Assembly (NCBI GenBank): GCA_905250025.1
Contig: CAJNOJ010000345.1
Location: forward strand, 1 to 64,000
Direction of reading: 5' to 3'
Length of the DNA stretch: 64,000 bases
From: Adineta ricciae
Lineage: Eukaryota; Rotifera; Eurotatoria; Adinetida; Adinetidae
Under the pieces are notes generated by a model. It had not been told where the DNA came from, ran no database searches, and saw only the letters and a list, made by a program, of their open reading frames with translations. Positions 1 to 11,100 of the stretch are shown piece after piece (within the stretch, counting starts at the first letter, position 1; every line of letters begins with the position of its first letter). The position numbers were made by a program, and so were the translations under genes.

Positions 1-123
1 ACTCCAGATGAGCTGCGTGTTCTTGGCTATGGGATATCTGAACCAAGTTGTGGTTTTGTTAAATATAAAGATCCAATGGAATCCATTTTTGGAATTATAG
101 ATGATCAGACTGTTCGATTATGA
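1..123 (+). CDS. 3' end of an unknown protein
   Basis: The window opens in an open reading frame of 40 codons (reading TPDELRVLGYGI... to ...DDQTVRL) that stops with TGA at 121-123. Composition and lack of interruptions look coding, and the run is a plausible last exon. There is too little sequence to name a family. The upstream part lies outside the window. Confidence 0.5.
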   Translation, partial: TPDELRVLGYGISEPSCGFVKYKDPMESIFGIIDDQTVRL

Positions 124-1224
124 AACAATTACTAAATCATTATTTAAAGACATAATTAACTTATGTTTTCCATACAAATATACGTATCGTGCTTATACGT
201 TTTTAAAAACTGAGCATGAAAACATTTTTATTGATAGTCATTATCGAAAAGGAGTTTGAGTGAGTGAAAATTTTCATGATTGGAATCGCTAGAATGCATT
301 GAGGTGGGCATCTACAGTAACAATTGAATATGAAGAAGGTACCTTAGATGGGAGATCGACGTCCGAACTACAAAATAGAACGGATCAAGCTTCGCGATTT
401 TTCAGACGATCGAATTGGTCCTGTGTTTGCATATACGAGAAACGTCTTCTTGTCACCAGCCATAAATTATTCATATGTGATGTTCAAACGAAAATGTTTG
501 TTTATGTTAGTAAACATTGATGTTCCAAGCGGGTGGCTTTGCCGACAAAGTTCAAGCGAAACGGTAAGAAAGAACGTTGAGATTTTATCTTTAAATTTGA
601 TGACTTCACGGCTGGCATTTGTAGCTCTTCGTGCGTTCCCATGACGAAAGTATTTGACGGAACTGTTGCCCAATTAGTGAGCTCTTTCGGATGAGTCACC
701 GTCGTTGTGGACTTTCGAGAGTTTGTAACCGTTTTCTCGGAGATTAATGCCGGATGAAAGTTTTAGTTGATGGATTGGCTTTTCCACAGGCGTCTTTCCC
801 TGTGTGTCATTAGTCATGTCGGTCGAGTTAATCATCTCTTGGCCGGCAGTAAGTATCTCTTTACTTTCGATTGGTAAACCAAGAGGATGAGTCACTGTGC
901 AAGGTAGATCATATGACAACAGTTATAAGAGATCTGGGGAGGTGATAACGAAAAAGCGAGTTGTCGGTACGATGTCATAGAAAAGAATGGATTTCAAAAG
1001 TGTTGAATAACTGCATTATTTGCTATTTCACAATATCTACTTACTTCGTTGTTGGAAATTTCCAAAAACATGACATGAGAAAGTCATACTTGCGTCGCAG
1101 TAGAATGTATTGAGAAAGATAAAACATTGCAAAACTGCCAACTTACCACCATATGCGAAGCAAATAAGAATTCAGTAAGTATTTAATATTTGCAGTTTAC
1201 GCTAAGTCACGCATTCTGAACTGT
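124..1224. other. intergenic, no gene seen
   Basis: Only short overlapping frames occur on both strands and none looks like a protein. No splice-linked exons, RNA gene or mobile-element ORF could be recognised here. Confidence 0.4.
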
Positions 1225-1415
1225 TGAAAAATCGAGTAGTGTAGAAATCGTTAACTCGATTCGAGTTTTAAAACTTTCGTTCGAATTCTAAATCTTTCGG
1301 TTTAGAATTCGAGCACTCGAGTTTTAAACTTTTACATTTAGAATTCGAGTACTCGAGTTTTCAACTTCTAAGCTTCCAAACCTAAAATTCCACCTTTGAG
1401 TTGTCCCCTAATCCA

Positions 1416-1540
1416 GCCCCACCCACCCCCACACCCACACCCACACCCACACCTACACCACACCCACACCCACACCGACACCTACACCCACACCCACACC
1501 CTCACCTACACCCACACCCACACCTACACACACACCCACA
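1416..1540 (-). repeat. interstitial telomere-like (TGTGGG)n array, degenerate
   Basis: The plus strand reads CCCACA repeats with CCTACA, CCGACA and CCTCAC variants, so the minus strand is (TGTGGG)n with TGTAGG and GAGG variants. TGTGGG is the telomeric repeat reported for the bdelloid Adineta vaga. Any peptide translated from it is an artefact of the repeat. Confidence 0.75.
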
Positions 1541-1549
1541 ATATATTCA

Positions 1550-1632
1550 GCCAGTTAATAAATGCTAACCAGGCAGTTAATAAATGCTAATCAGGCAATT
1601 ACTAATTGCTAATCAGGTAGTTAATAAACGAT
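1550..1632. repeat. short tandem repeat, AGTTAATAAATGCTAA(C/T)CAGGC
   Basis: Three to four imperfect copies of a ~22-bp unit follow the telomere-like array directly and precede the right inverted arm. No coding content. Confidence 0.65.
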
Positions 1633-2038
1633 AGGTACTTAATCATTTAATATTTAGCATGTAGTTAGTGCATATTTAATAGCCAATTAGTAGTTAAAAG
1701 TTTAAAAGTTTAAAACTCGAGTACTCGAATTCTAAATTTAAAAGTTGAAAAGTTTAAAACTCGAGTGCTCGAATTCTAAATTTAAAAGCTTAAAAGTTGA
1801 AAAGTTTAAAACTTGAGTGCTCGAATTCTAAATTTAAAAGTTTAAAAGTTTAAAACTCGAATTTGATAGTTTTAATACTCGAACCGAGTCTTCGAGTTTT
1901 ACATGTATGGAATATCCATGTCACTTTCTTTCTTTTCTTCTCTTTTCTTTCATTCTTTTTTATGCATTCCGTTTAACCCATGTTGGATTTGTCCTATCGC
2001 TTATAGTTATTTTGGTGTTTTCCTCTTTTTTTCAACAG

Positions 2039-2046
2039 TATAAATA
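2039..2046 (+). promoter_or_regulatory. TATA box of the lipase-GTPase gene
   Basis: TATAAATA lies ahead of a short leader. A GT-AG pair at 2142/2226 (GTAAGTTTG ... TTTTTTAG) suggests an 85-nt intron in the 5' UTR before the ATG at 2292. Confidence 0.5.
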
Positions 2047-2291
2047 GACTCGGCTCTTTTAAGAATGAAGTCAAAGCGAGTAAACATTTCAATTGAAACT
2101 TAGATTTATTGATTTAATATTACGTATACTATTTCAGCTGCGTAAGTTTGTTATGCGGTGGTATAAAATAGACTTTAAATTTGCAACTTCTCAACAGTCT
2201 AATATTTTAATCTTGTACTTTTTTAGAATTAAATTTGGAAAGTATTTCAACACAATCAAAATATTCACATCAAAACTTTTCTTTGTTTACG

Positions 2292-5200
2292 ATGAATATA
2301 TTGATCACTTACAAACGTCAACAAAAAGAAATTCGCCCACGTTCATTCGAGTCTGATTCTGGCAACCCCGACATACGTGAATTGAGTATCACAGATATTG
2401 CGAAAAAATTTGAAATACCACATATAAGTTCAAGGACGGTTGTACAAGAATATCCTCAGGCACGTTTGCAAGAAATCGACGAGGATGCTGACGATAGCGA
2501 TTCTCTTGACGTGGTCAATATCGAATGGAATGGTATGTTCTCATGTAAAAACGACAAAGCCTACCGATTATTTTTGGGTCAACGTGTGGAAATAATGGAT
2601 GACAGTGTGCAGGCGAAAAGCAAAGAAGAAACAACTATTTTTGATCGGATAGATATTGAAATAGCTGCCATTCTTTCACAGGCTGTTTATGAAGAAAATC
2701 CTATTCAATTTATAAATACAAATTATGGTTCATGCAGCAGCATTTCTACGATGGTTGGCTTGAAATTTGCCTGCAAGGCATCTTTTCCATATCTGATCGG
2801 AATCACGAAAACAAATGCAAACTCCGAGACAATGTGGGTTGCATTTAAAGGAACTCAAAACTGGAGCGATATTCTAACAGATTTGCTGGTTATTCCAACT
2901 CTATCGAGTAATGGTATGGTTCATAAAGGTTTTTGGAGTCGCTCTTCTCGATTTCCACATATAAGATTTGCAGAAGAATGTTACAGATCCTCACAGACTC
3001 GTCGACGCCTTATATTTACTGGCCATTCATTAGGTGGGAGTGTTGCGCATCTTAGTGCACTAAGACATTTAGCTGGTAAAAGTCACATAGAAAAACCGCA
3101 AATTTTCAGTATCACATTTGGCGCACCATTTTTTGGTAACAAGACTGTTGCAGCAGATTTAATCCATCGAAACTTAAATGAACATTTTTTGACAATAGTC
3201 AATTGCAGTGATTGTGTACCAAACATATTGAACTTAATTGAAACTGCTTCCGCATTGCAAGCAACTGCACAACCTAGCCTTGCATTGTGTAAAGACATAA
3301 TTCAAACACTTCTTCCATTAAATGGTGCGCTAGGGATGATAACTAAGGAAATAGCAGCAGGAATGGTGAAGCATCTGAATACAATAATCCCGAACTTGAA
3401 AGATTTCCTACAAAATATGAATCTGGAGTACAAACCAATTGGCACCTATGGATTTATACAAACATATGCTTCGGAAAGCGGCAGCGGAAGATGGGAATGG
3501 GTAATTAACTATTTGAATAACCAACTGAAAACTGTAACTGGTACGCAAATATTTAACGACTGTATATCAAAGAAACTCAATGGGCTGTATAGCGCACGCT
3601 CTCAAAAATACACCGACGAAAGTCTTGTCAATCATTTTATGATAAAATATATTGAAAGCTTAAAATCTTGTCAAGTGATCAAAGTAGACAGTCGTGGGAC
3701 ACAAGAAGTGATCGAATTGAAACAATTCAATGTGACAGTACAGTCGACAGTAGCCGTTTGTTGTAACAATGATTTAAAGATTACAATGCAAGGTGACAAT
3801 TTAGATTTCATATCATCTGACAAGCCCAACTGCTTAGAATCAATACCTGAACTATTTCACAAAGACTCATATACTCTGATTCCAGAACAAACTCAACATC
3901 GAGCTATTGTGACCTGCAATGGACTTATTCCAAGTGAACAACAGATTAGAGTCGGCCCAAAACAATTCTTTTTACACACACATTTTGGCAAAATTTCATT
4001 TCATTTTCAATGGGATCAACATATGGCATCGTATTCTGTTCAACGAGGAATGTTCTCCAAACTGGATATGAATTTTCTTATAGCTGCTTTCCTTCGATCG
4101 ATATTTGCATATATTCACTCAGAAGAACACTTGGGAATTCGAGATATTCTGGAAGGTCACCCAACAATTTTGCAATTCTTTATCAGATTAGTTCAAAATA
4201 GATCACCGGACAAATTTGATCAATTTATAGAAACGCTTCAAAAACATTTAAACGAATTCGCTCGCCAAAAGAGCAATAACGAATCGCTTGTCATTGATCA
4301 AACATTGTACAATGAATCGCTACCCGTCTTGCAAGCTTTGCATGAAGATTTATCTGAATTACCCAGTTATGACTTTCAAAAGTCATTCAAGGAAATAGTG
4401 TCGGATAATCCACTACTAGCTTTTACATGCGGTGCAGGAATCGTTATAGGACTTGCTGCTTGCTGTCAAGCAGCTCCTATTGCACTAACGTGTGGCAAGG
4501 CAGTCAGCATGAGCGCTGAGCTTGTTGCATATTATGCAGGTGCAGATATAGTATCGGGTATTGGAATACTCACATGTGAATTCAGTTCCTTCGGTCTAAT
4601 CAGCCTTACTCATGGTACAATCGAACGATTGTTGTATCAAAGTCACATCAATTTGTTATTCGAAAGTATGGGTGGCAATTCAAGTAACTGTGCAAACGAG
4701 GAAATGACGGAATCTGAAATATGCAAAATACTTAATACCAAGTCAATTAGTTTTAACACTATTGATATCGCTGATATAATAAACAGTTTAGACACAATCA
4801 AAAGTAAGGAGATATTTGTACCAAACACGAATGATGATCGTCCAACTTTGACTCGCACGACTGACGAATCAAAATATCAAGCATTCAGATTATTGCACGA
4901 TGTCTATTATATCCATGAATTACGGAAGTGGATGACTCAACATATCTATATCTCATTCGTTGGCGCACATCGTGCTGGTAAATCGAGTCTTCTGAAATCA
5001 CTTTGGCAAATACCTGCACAAGTTGGCGATACAATACAGAAGCGAACTAAACAAGTACGTCTGTACACACTAGAAGATTCTGAAAATAATAAGAAAGTAC
5101 ATATAATCGATTTTCCTGGTATAACTGATCCTGAAAGGGAAATACGTCAGTTCACTGACCAATATGCAATATGTAGTTCCTTTTATGTAATTGTGGCACA

Positions 5201-5652
5201 AGCAAGTTCGGATTATGATTCAGCTACGAATCTAATTAATCAAATCACAAACACAAATCCTACTGGTGATCCACAATCAGGTAACTTTCAACTAACTTTT
5301 TATTAACAAAAAAGTTATTTTTTCTTCATGTTAAGATGATAATCATGTACGATCTCGCAATACATCAGTACCATTCGTTGTCATCGTCACACACAGTGAA
5401 AGCATCACACGCCCAATAGAGTCTGAACTAACAGAATTGGCCAATGATCGTTTGAAAATCGATCGTGATTTGATTTGTCCATGCTTCAACAAAGAAGCTG
5501 TGGGCAATAAAAATTATGTAAACAAATTTAAAGACGATAATTTGGCCGGTATCGAAGAAGTTCGGAAATTTCTTACCAAACAGTTTACGAAGGTCTTCGG
5601 AAAAGATCATAATTTCGATCAATACATGAATTATCGTTACAGACAGAACTAA
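2292..5652 (+). CDS. class 3 lipase fused to a P-loop GTPase domain
   Basis: Joins 2292-5280 and 5336-5652 across a 55-nt GT-AG intron, about 1101 aa. The ATG at 2292 has A at -3; the frame extends upstream only through non-ATG codons. Residues ~95-470 look like a lipase_3 fold: the strand MWVAFKGTQNW, the nucleophile elbow GHSLGGS, an Asp in NCSDCVPNI, and NHFMIKY as likely site of the catalytic His. A middle region has a hydrophobic stretch (LAFTCGAGIVIGLAACC) that may sit in a membrane. Residues ~890 onward carry a Walker A/G1 motif GAHRAGKSS, a G3 DFPG, and a possible G4 THSE after the intron. All expected lipase residues are present, so hydrolase activity on acyl esters is plausible. The pairing with a GTPase is unusual; the cellular role is unknown. 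A polyA signal AATAAA lies at 5715-5720. Confidence 0.75.
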
Positions 5653-5775
5653 AAAGTGATGTTCTCACGATCAAACAGAATAATTACTCTCTGTTTTCGT
5701 TTTTATTTTAAACAAATAAAGAAAAGAATTAGAGACAATTCCTCCAAGTCCATCAATCTCAGACAAACTGCATGT

Positions 5776-6151
5776 CTAGTTTTGTGCATTTTGTTCAGCA
5801 ATTTTCTTCTCAATAAATTCAACAAATGCACCATACACTTCCGCTTTCGGTTTGCTTCGATCATAATCGAATGAGCCACTCGCTGATTGACCATTCAATT
5901 TCACTAAGGAAAAACTGGGATGATAATATGATGCACGATACGTACATTTCATATCACCTACAACAACAAATCTTTAGTAAAAAGTCGGGAGTGTACACAC
6001 ACTTACCTTTCTGTAGAGTCATTCCAATGTTATTACCACATCCCCAGAAATTATCTTCAGATTCCACATGTCGCCACCCATTCCATTCTTCTTCACTACT
6101 ACCACCAATATTCCAGTTTTGTTCCGCTGATCGAATGAATACTCTTGCCAT
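5776..6151 (-). CDS. small unknown protein, two exons
   Basis: Exon 1 is 6151-6007 and exon 2 is 5957-5776, split by a 49-nt intron with GTAAGTGTG donor and TGTAG acceptor, giving about 108 aa. The start at 6151 is ATGG with A at -3. Residues include several Trp and Gly in the first half (AEQNWNIGG, EEEWNGW, NFWGCGNN) and a charged C-terminal helix ending EKKIAEQNAQN. There is no signal peptide. A TATA-like TATATAAT lies at 6201-6208 and TTTATT (polyA on this strand) at 5702-5707. The gene is convergent with the lipase-GTPase gene, with polyA signals about 10 bases apart. I do not recognise the family. Confidence 0.6.
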
Positions 6152-6239
6152 AATTAACGACTTTTCTTTATTAATCAAGAATAATATTAACTCAATCGTA
6201 TTATATATTCGAAAAAAGCCTGAAATGAATCAGTCTTGA

Positions 6240-7035
6240 GTCATTCTTTTCTGTTGAATGTATTACACCACCAAAATGAAAGTAGATTGATGAGTCATTC
6301 ATTCTCGACAGAAGTTAATGACGTGGCTGTGATAAGAAAGGAAATGACACAAATCTTTGTTTTATTAGAATAAAAATAGACATTTCAGAATATACAAGTA
6401 TTTTTATAACAATCCATTTTCCTGAGCAATATTACATCTTTTCACATCGAACTATTCCTATGATTGATTATAACCAATCGAGCAAAACTAAAACGTTAAA
6501 ACTGAATTAATCAATAGAACTGGTAGATTATGAGATAAATCAAAAATGAATTCAACTTTGCCGGTAGAAAAAAAGGCTTTCTGGCAATGATTTTGGAGAA
6601 AATATATTATAATATTTCCGATATTTATAAATATTGACAAAAAATTCAACGATACTAGACATGATCCGAAATTAAGTTGCCCATCATCTTGAATGAACAT
6701 ACATCTGTGATCAATCAACGTCGATAATTGCTATAGGAAATGACTGAATTTTCAGCCAGGAGATGAATCGTAAATGCAATGAAAATATGAAGCAAGCAGA
6801 ATCCTTCACTCTCATCCTTCGTAACTAGAGATATGACGGAAGTGATCATTATAGAGAAGTGAAAGAGATCAATTCCAAATATTTATTATACTTATTGCTG
6901 ATCACAGAAATTTTAACAATGCAGATAAATCTTGAGTCCCCAGAAAATCAGGAACTCGCCGAGATTTTTAGTTGACAAAAAATATATTTTGGGGTCATCC
7001 CGAGATTAAATTACAATAGAAAAGTAAATTTGCCG
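6240..7035. other. intergenic, no gene seen
   Basis: AT-rich sequence between divergent genes. Frames are short and unconvincing on both strands. Confidence 0.4.
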
Positions 7036-7038
7036 ATG

Positions 7039-7046
7039 TATATATA
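7039..7046 (+). promoter_or_regulatory. TATA box of the EGF-repeat gene
   Basis: TATATATA lies 37 bases ahead of the ATG at 7083, the spacing expected for a very short leader. Confidence 0.5.
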
Positions 7047-7082
7047 CTTGTTCTCGAATAATTTACAGGAAAATAAAAGCAA

Positions 7083-7949
7083 ATGCAATATAGAATGGTT
7101 ACGCTAGTAATTGCCATTCTATCGATGATTGTTGTTCAATCAAGTTCTGCGTTAAATCCATGTGCGAACTATTGCTCGATGGGTGGCGTTTGTCTTAAAA
7201 CAAATCAAGGTCCCAAATGTGTCTGTTTACCAAATTGGACAGGAATACGATGCCAAATTCAGAAAAAAACGAAACCATCAATCTCGTCGAACTTGCACAA
7301 GCTGAGCAAATACAAGTTCGTAACAGTTTGTGTAGTCTCCTTGACCCTGATTATTGTAAGAATGGAGGAATTTGTTATGCTACTGAACAAGGATTTGGTT
7401 GTCATTGCCCGTCTGAGTATACTGGAGAGCGATGCGAACACCGTTCACGTAATTAATCGATACTGAAAAACAAACAAAAATCCATATTTGTATCTTGTTC
7501 TCTGTTTTAATATTCTAGCATGTTACCAATACTGTTTACACGGGGGTTTATGTTATTTTACTAATAATGGTCAACCAAAATGCTTTTGTCAACCACATCT
7601 TGAGGGTGACCGTTGCGAAAGAAATAAGACAACCTGTAGCATGATGTCTGCTGACTATTGTAAGCCTGGAGCCTGTGTTACAATACCCGATTCACCATCT
7701 TACTGTCAATGTCCTCCAGCATTTATTGGTGAGAGATGTGAAACATCACTGATTTCAACAACAACAAAAACACCTTGTGAGTACTGTTGAACTTTTGTAT
7801 TTCAATAGTTTTCTTCGACAATTTTAGCGGGTTCTTGCACTCCAACAACATGCAAGAATGGTGGTGTGTGCCGTAACATTGGTAATTCGTATCTCTGTTA
7901 TTGTCAGAAACCATATTCTGGCACTAACTGTCAGTCTTATGCAGGTTAA
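7083..7949 (+). CDS. secreted protein with five EGF-like domains (one frame break)
   Basis: Starts at ATG 7083 with a hydrophobic signal peptide ([19 protein letters not shown]), then five six-cysteine EGF-like modules of the C..NGG.C...C.C...(Y/W)(T/S)G..C type. Introns at 7449-7518 and 7777-7827 are GT-AG and keep frame; the stop is TAA at 7947-7949 and AATAAA at 8051-8056. No transmembrane segment, so probably secreted. EGF1 and EGF2 are in different frames. Either a 1-base indel occurred in the run of seven A at 7263-7269, or a 41-nt intron with the weak donor GTCGAAC at 7286-7326 joins them, which would restore frame exactly. EGF modules usually mediate extracellular protein contacts. 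Confidence 0.7.
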
Positions 7950-8172
7950 AATGCCACAAATGACGAACTTCATACAATACGAACATTACTTTCTTCTTCT
8001 ATTTTGATAATTCATTTATTTAATGAAGAACACGAGTTAAAATTCATAAAAATAAAGATGAAAACTTGAACTAAATTTCGTTGAAATAACTTACATGTAA
8101 TGTCTCTGTTTCCTTATAAGGGTGGACTATCGAAGCATCTGTTGTTCGCTTGACATAACAAAAATCAACTCT

Positions 8173-11100
8173 TTATTGTGTTAGAGGACAATTAGAAATC
8201 TTCGTTTTATAAAAAATCCGAAAGATGAAATAAATCACCAACGGTACAATTAGCCTCAAAAGAACAGTCACTCCATCGAATAACCCAAGAATAGTTGTTA
8301 TAGTATAAAAAATATTGAAATATTCAGTGTATGAATAAGTGCAGTACGTCGGTTGACACTTTAGAAAATAGTTTTCATACGACTGATTTATAATCCATTG
8401 ATTCACGAACAACCGATCGACCATTTCTTGAATTGTCTCGTCAATCCCATATTGGCTACTCACTGAAAGCACTCGAAGCGTCATATTCTTCGGTAATTCT
8501 CCAAAATACGATAAAATCATCTGTAAACACGTTTGGTTATAGAAGCACTGAAGTGATGACTGTAACATTGTTTCAACTGGATAACAACCAATGTACAATC
8601 CATCGACAAGTGTATTATTGATGAAAACCGGCTGAGTACACTTCGATGATGTTCCGCAATTGCATATTTGGTTATAAAACATTGGATTTGTGTAGATCGG
8701 CGACCAAGAACTGGTCTTCAAGACGGTGAATTTCCAATTGGTTTGGAATACCGACATCAAAGAATTGCCTTGGAGAAGATCTTGAGTCATCTCAAACGGT
8801 CGGTTGAATGTTTGTGAGAGAGTCTTTTGAAAAATGTCAACGATTGAATCAGTTTGAATTTGAAACAATGAAAATGGAATAAAGTCATTGGTAATGAACT
8901 TTGTGGAGTAAAATTGAGCTAAACTCTCCTGGATTGTTCCATCTGCTATTATACACAAATAACTGAGAACTTGGAACTGTGCGGCCGCCACTGCGCGATA
9001 GTTTTGGTCGGTAATGGTTTGTTCATTGTACAGATATTCAATCCACGATTGTTGGATGAAATCCGACGAACAAACTTCATGATAAATCGGACTAACTACG
9101 AGAAAATCTTTGTATGGAACCGAAATTTCATTACACGGACAATTGAATGTATTCGGATATTTCATTTGAACTTGTTGATATTGACTTAAACTTGATAATG
9201 AAACTTTGACATTAATTGTCTTGTCGATTAGGGAAGAATAAAAAACCAATGTCAGTAAAACCAATGTAAATACGATGAGATACACTCGAGTGGTGATGAT
9301 TTCTTTTCGAAGATTTTCTTCGTCGTTTGTATTACTTTCGAACCAATTCAATTCAATCAGTTTAGTTTTAGTCGTTTGATAATAAATCCCAAATCGATTC
9401 CAAATAGACACACCTGCGCGTTGATGACGTTTCCTTCGAATTACCGTCACAATGTTCGGTACTAAATATCCAAGAAGAAACGTCAAACCGCCATACAAAC
9501 CGATCAATCTCGTAAGAATATAGATGACACTGGAAGTTTGCTGGACGGTATATGAACAATAGATTGGTTGACATTCGTTATAATAAGCATTGTATGAGTA
9601 AACTTCATTCCACTGTTCAATAAATAGGTTTCCAACAAGTGTTCCAATCAAATCATTGATTTGATATTCACTAACCGCGGAGCTATTTAAGGTATACATT
9701 TGTTGATACAATTCTGAGGAATTTTTCATCGAAGATTTCATTAATTCTATACATGTTTCATCAAAGAAACATTCCGTCGTCGAGATCAACACTGAATCCA
9801 CCACGAAACATCCGACATACATACCTTTTATATAATTCATTCGATTCGATGAACAAACAGCGAGATCTGTATAGCATTTCGGATTCGTTCCACACGTGCA
9901 ATTTTCATGTGTAGTTAAATACGAATCGACTGTGATGGTATTGTTGATAAGTTTTGTATGGTTGTAATAAACATTTGTTGCTTTGGATGAAATGATTTGA
10001 TTGGTGAAAATCACGCCTTGCATCAGTGCTAATTGGCCACGAAACGATGTTTGTAATCGTTGTTCGAATAATTTGATAAAGGCTTCCATTTCGTTATTGA
10101 ATTGATTTTCAAGTATGGCTTCTGATGTGACATAATTCATCGAATCGATTTGAGCTAAACCGCTGTAAATGATGTCGTGAGCTGATTGGCACAGTGTAGA
10201 GAGAAACGAAAAATAAAACGATGCTAAGTCAGAAAATGATGGGGTGACGCAAGGGATGGATACATCCCAGATGTCGTAGGAATTGTACCATAGGTTCGAA
10301 ACGAAGATGCTATTGCAGATTTGATGATAAGTGGGATTGAAATGAAGAAATTTCGAATATTTGATCGTTATTTTTGCGCAGGGACATTGAAGATTGATGG
10401 TGGATCGATTGTTCAGTTGTTCAAATTGAAAACGTGTAGGATTATAAATATAAACTGTCCTCGATTGATTGCCTTGAGATAGTGCGATCGCGAAACCGAG
10501 TAAACAGGCTCCTAAAGCAATTAGATAAATCTTCGATGAAATAATTTCGTTTTTCTGTTCGTGTTCATCCGATGAGTAACTATTGAATATGTTCAACTGT
10601 GATATATGTTGAAAGACCGATGACACCCATGTCATCGTACTTTGAGGATGTGGAGGAACAGCAGTACTCGGTGGCGATTGGATCTTCTTCTTACGAAGAT
10701 GAGTAATGATGATTGGAATGAAATATGCGAGTAATCCTCGAACACCACCATAAAGAGTGATGACGGATGTTAAAATGTAAATGAAACTATATTTCTGCGC
10801 ATCAGTATATTGACAAGTCGAGGGTTGACAAGAAGCAAAATATGCCGAATAAGATTTATTCAGAATCCAATTTCCAACGAATAGATTATTCGCTAATGTT
10901 TCGATGGTCAAATAACGTGCTGGATTCGATGAGTTCAATTTCGGAAAGGAACTGATCGATACCGAAGAATGATTTATATAAGATCCAATTTGATTTAAAC
11001 ACAATTGATCCGATAAACATTCGCTTGTCGATTGCATCAGCGATTCCATATGTTTACAACTAGAAAACATACCACGAACGAGAAAAGTAGCATTTATCAT

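Larger units (their letters stand above)
1225..1895. repeat. inverted AT-rich repeat arms enclosing a telomere-like array
   Basis: The left arm (about 1235-1375) contains repeated TTTAGAATTCGAG and ACTCGAGTTTTAAACTT segments. The right arm (about 1695-1885) contains the reverse complement, CTCGAATTCTAAATTTAAAAG with AAGTTTAAAACTCGAG, as three to four tandem units of roughly 44-52 bp. Together the arms could fold back over the simple-repeat core between them. No transposase frame is present. It could be a foldback element, a degenerate subtelomere or a fragile-site scar. Confidence 0.7.

Noticed and set aside
1396..1590. 64-residue His/Thr/Pro-rich frame
   Set aside because: It is the translation of the CCCACA repeat array; no gene signals.
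2235..2291. Upstream extension of the lipase-GTPase frame
   Set aside because: It begins at TTG and overlaps a likely 5' UTR intron end; the first in-frame ATG is 2292.
7263..7270. Programmed -1 frameshift site in the EGF gene (A AAA AAC)
   Set aside because: Read in the EGF1 frame the heptamer does not match the X XXY YYZ codon register, so an indel or intron is simpler.
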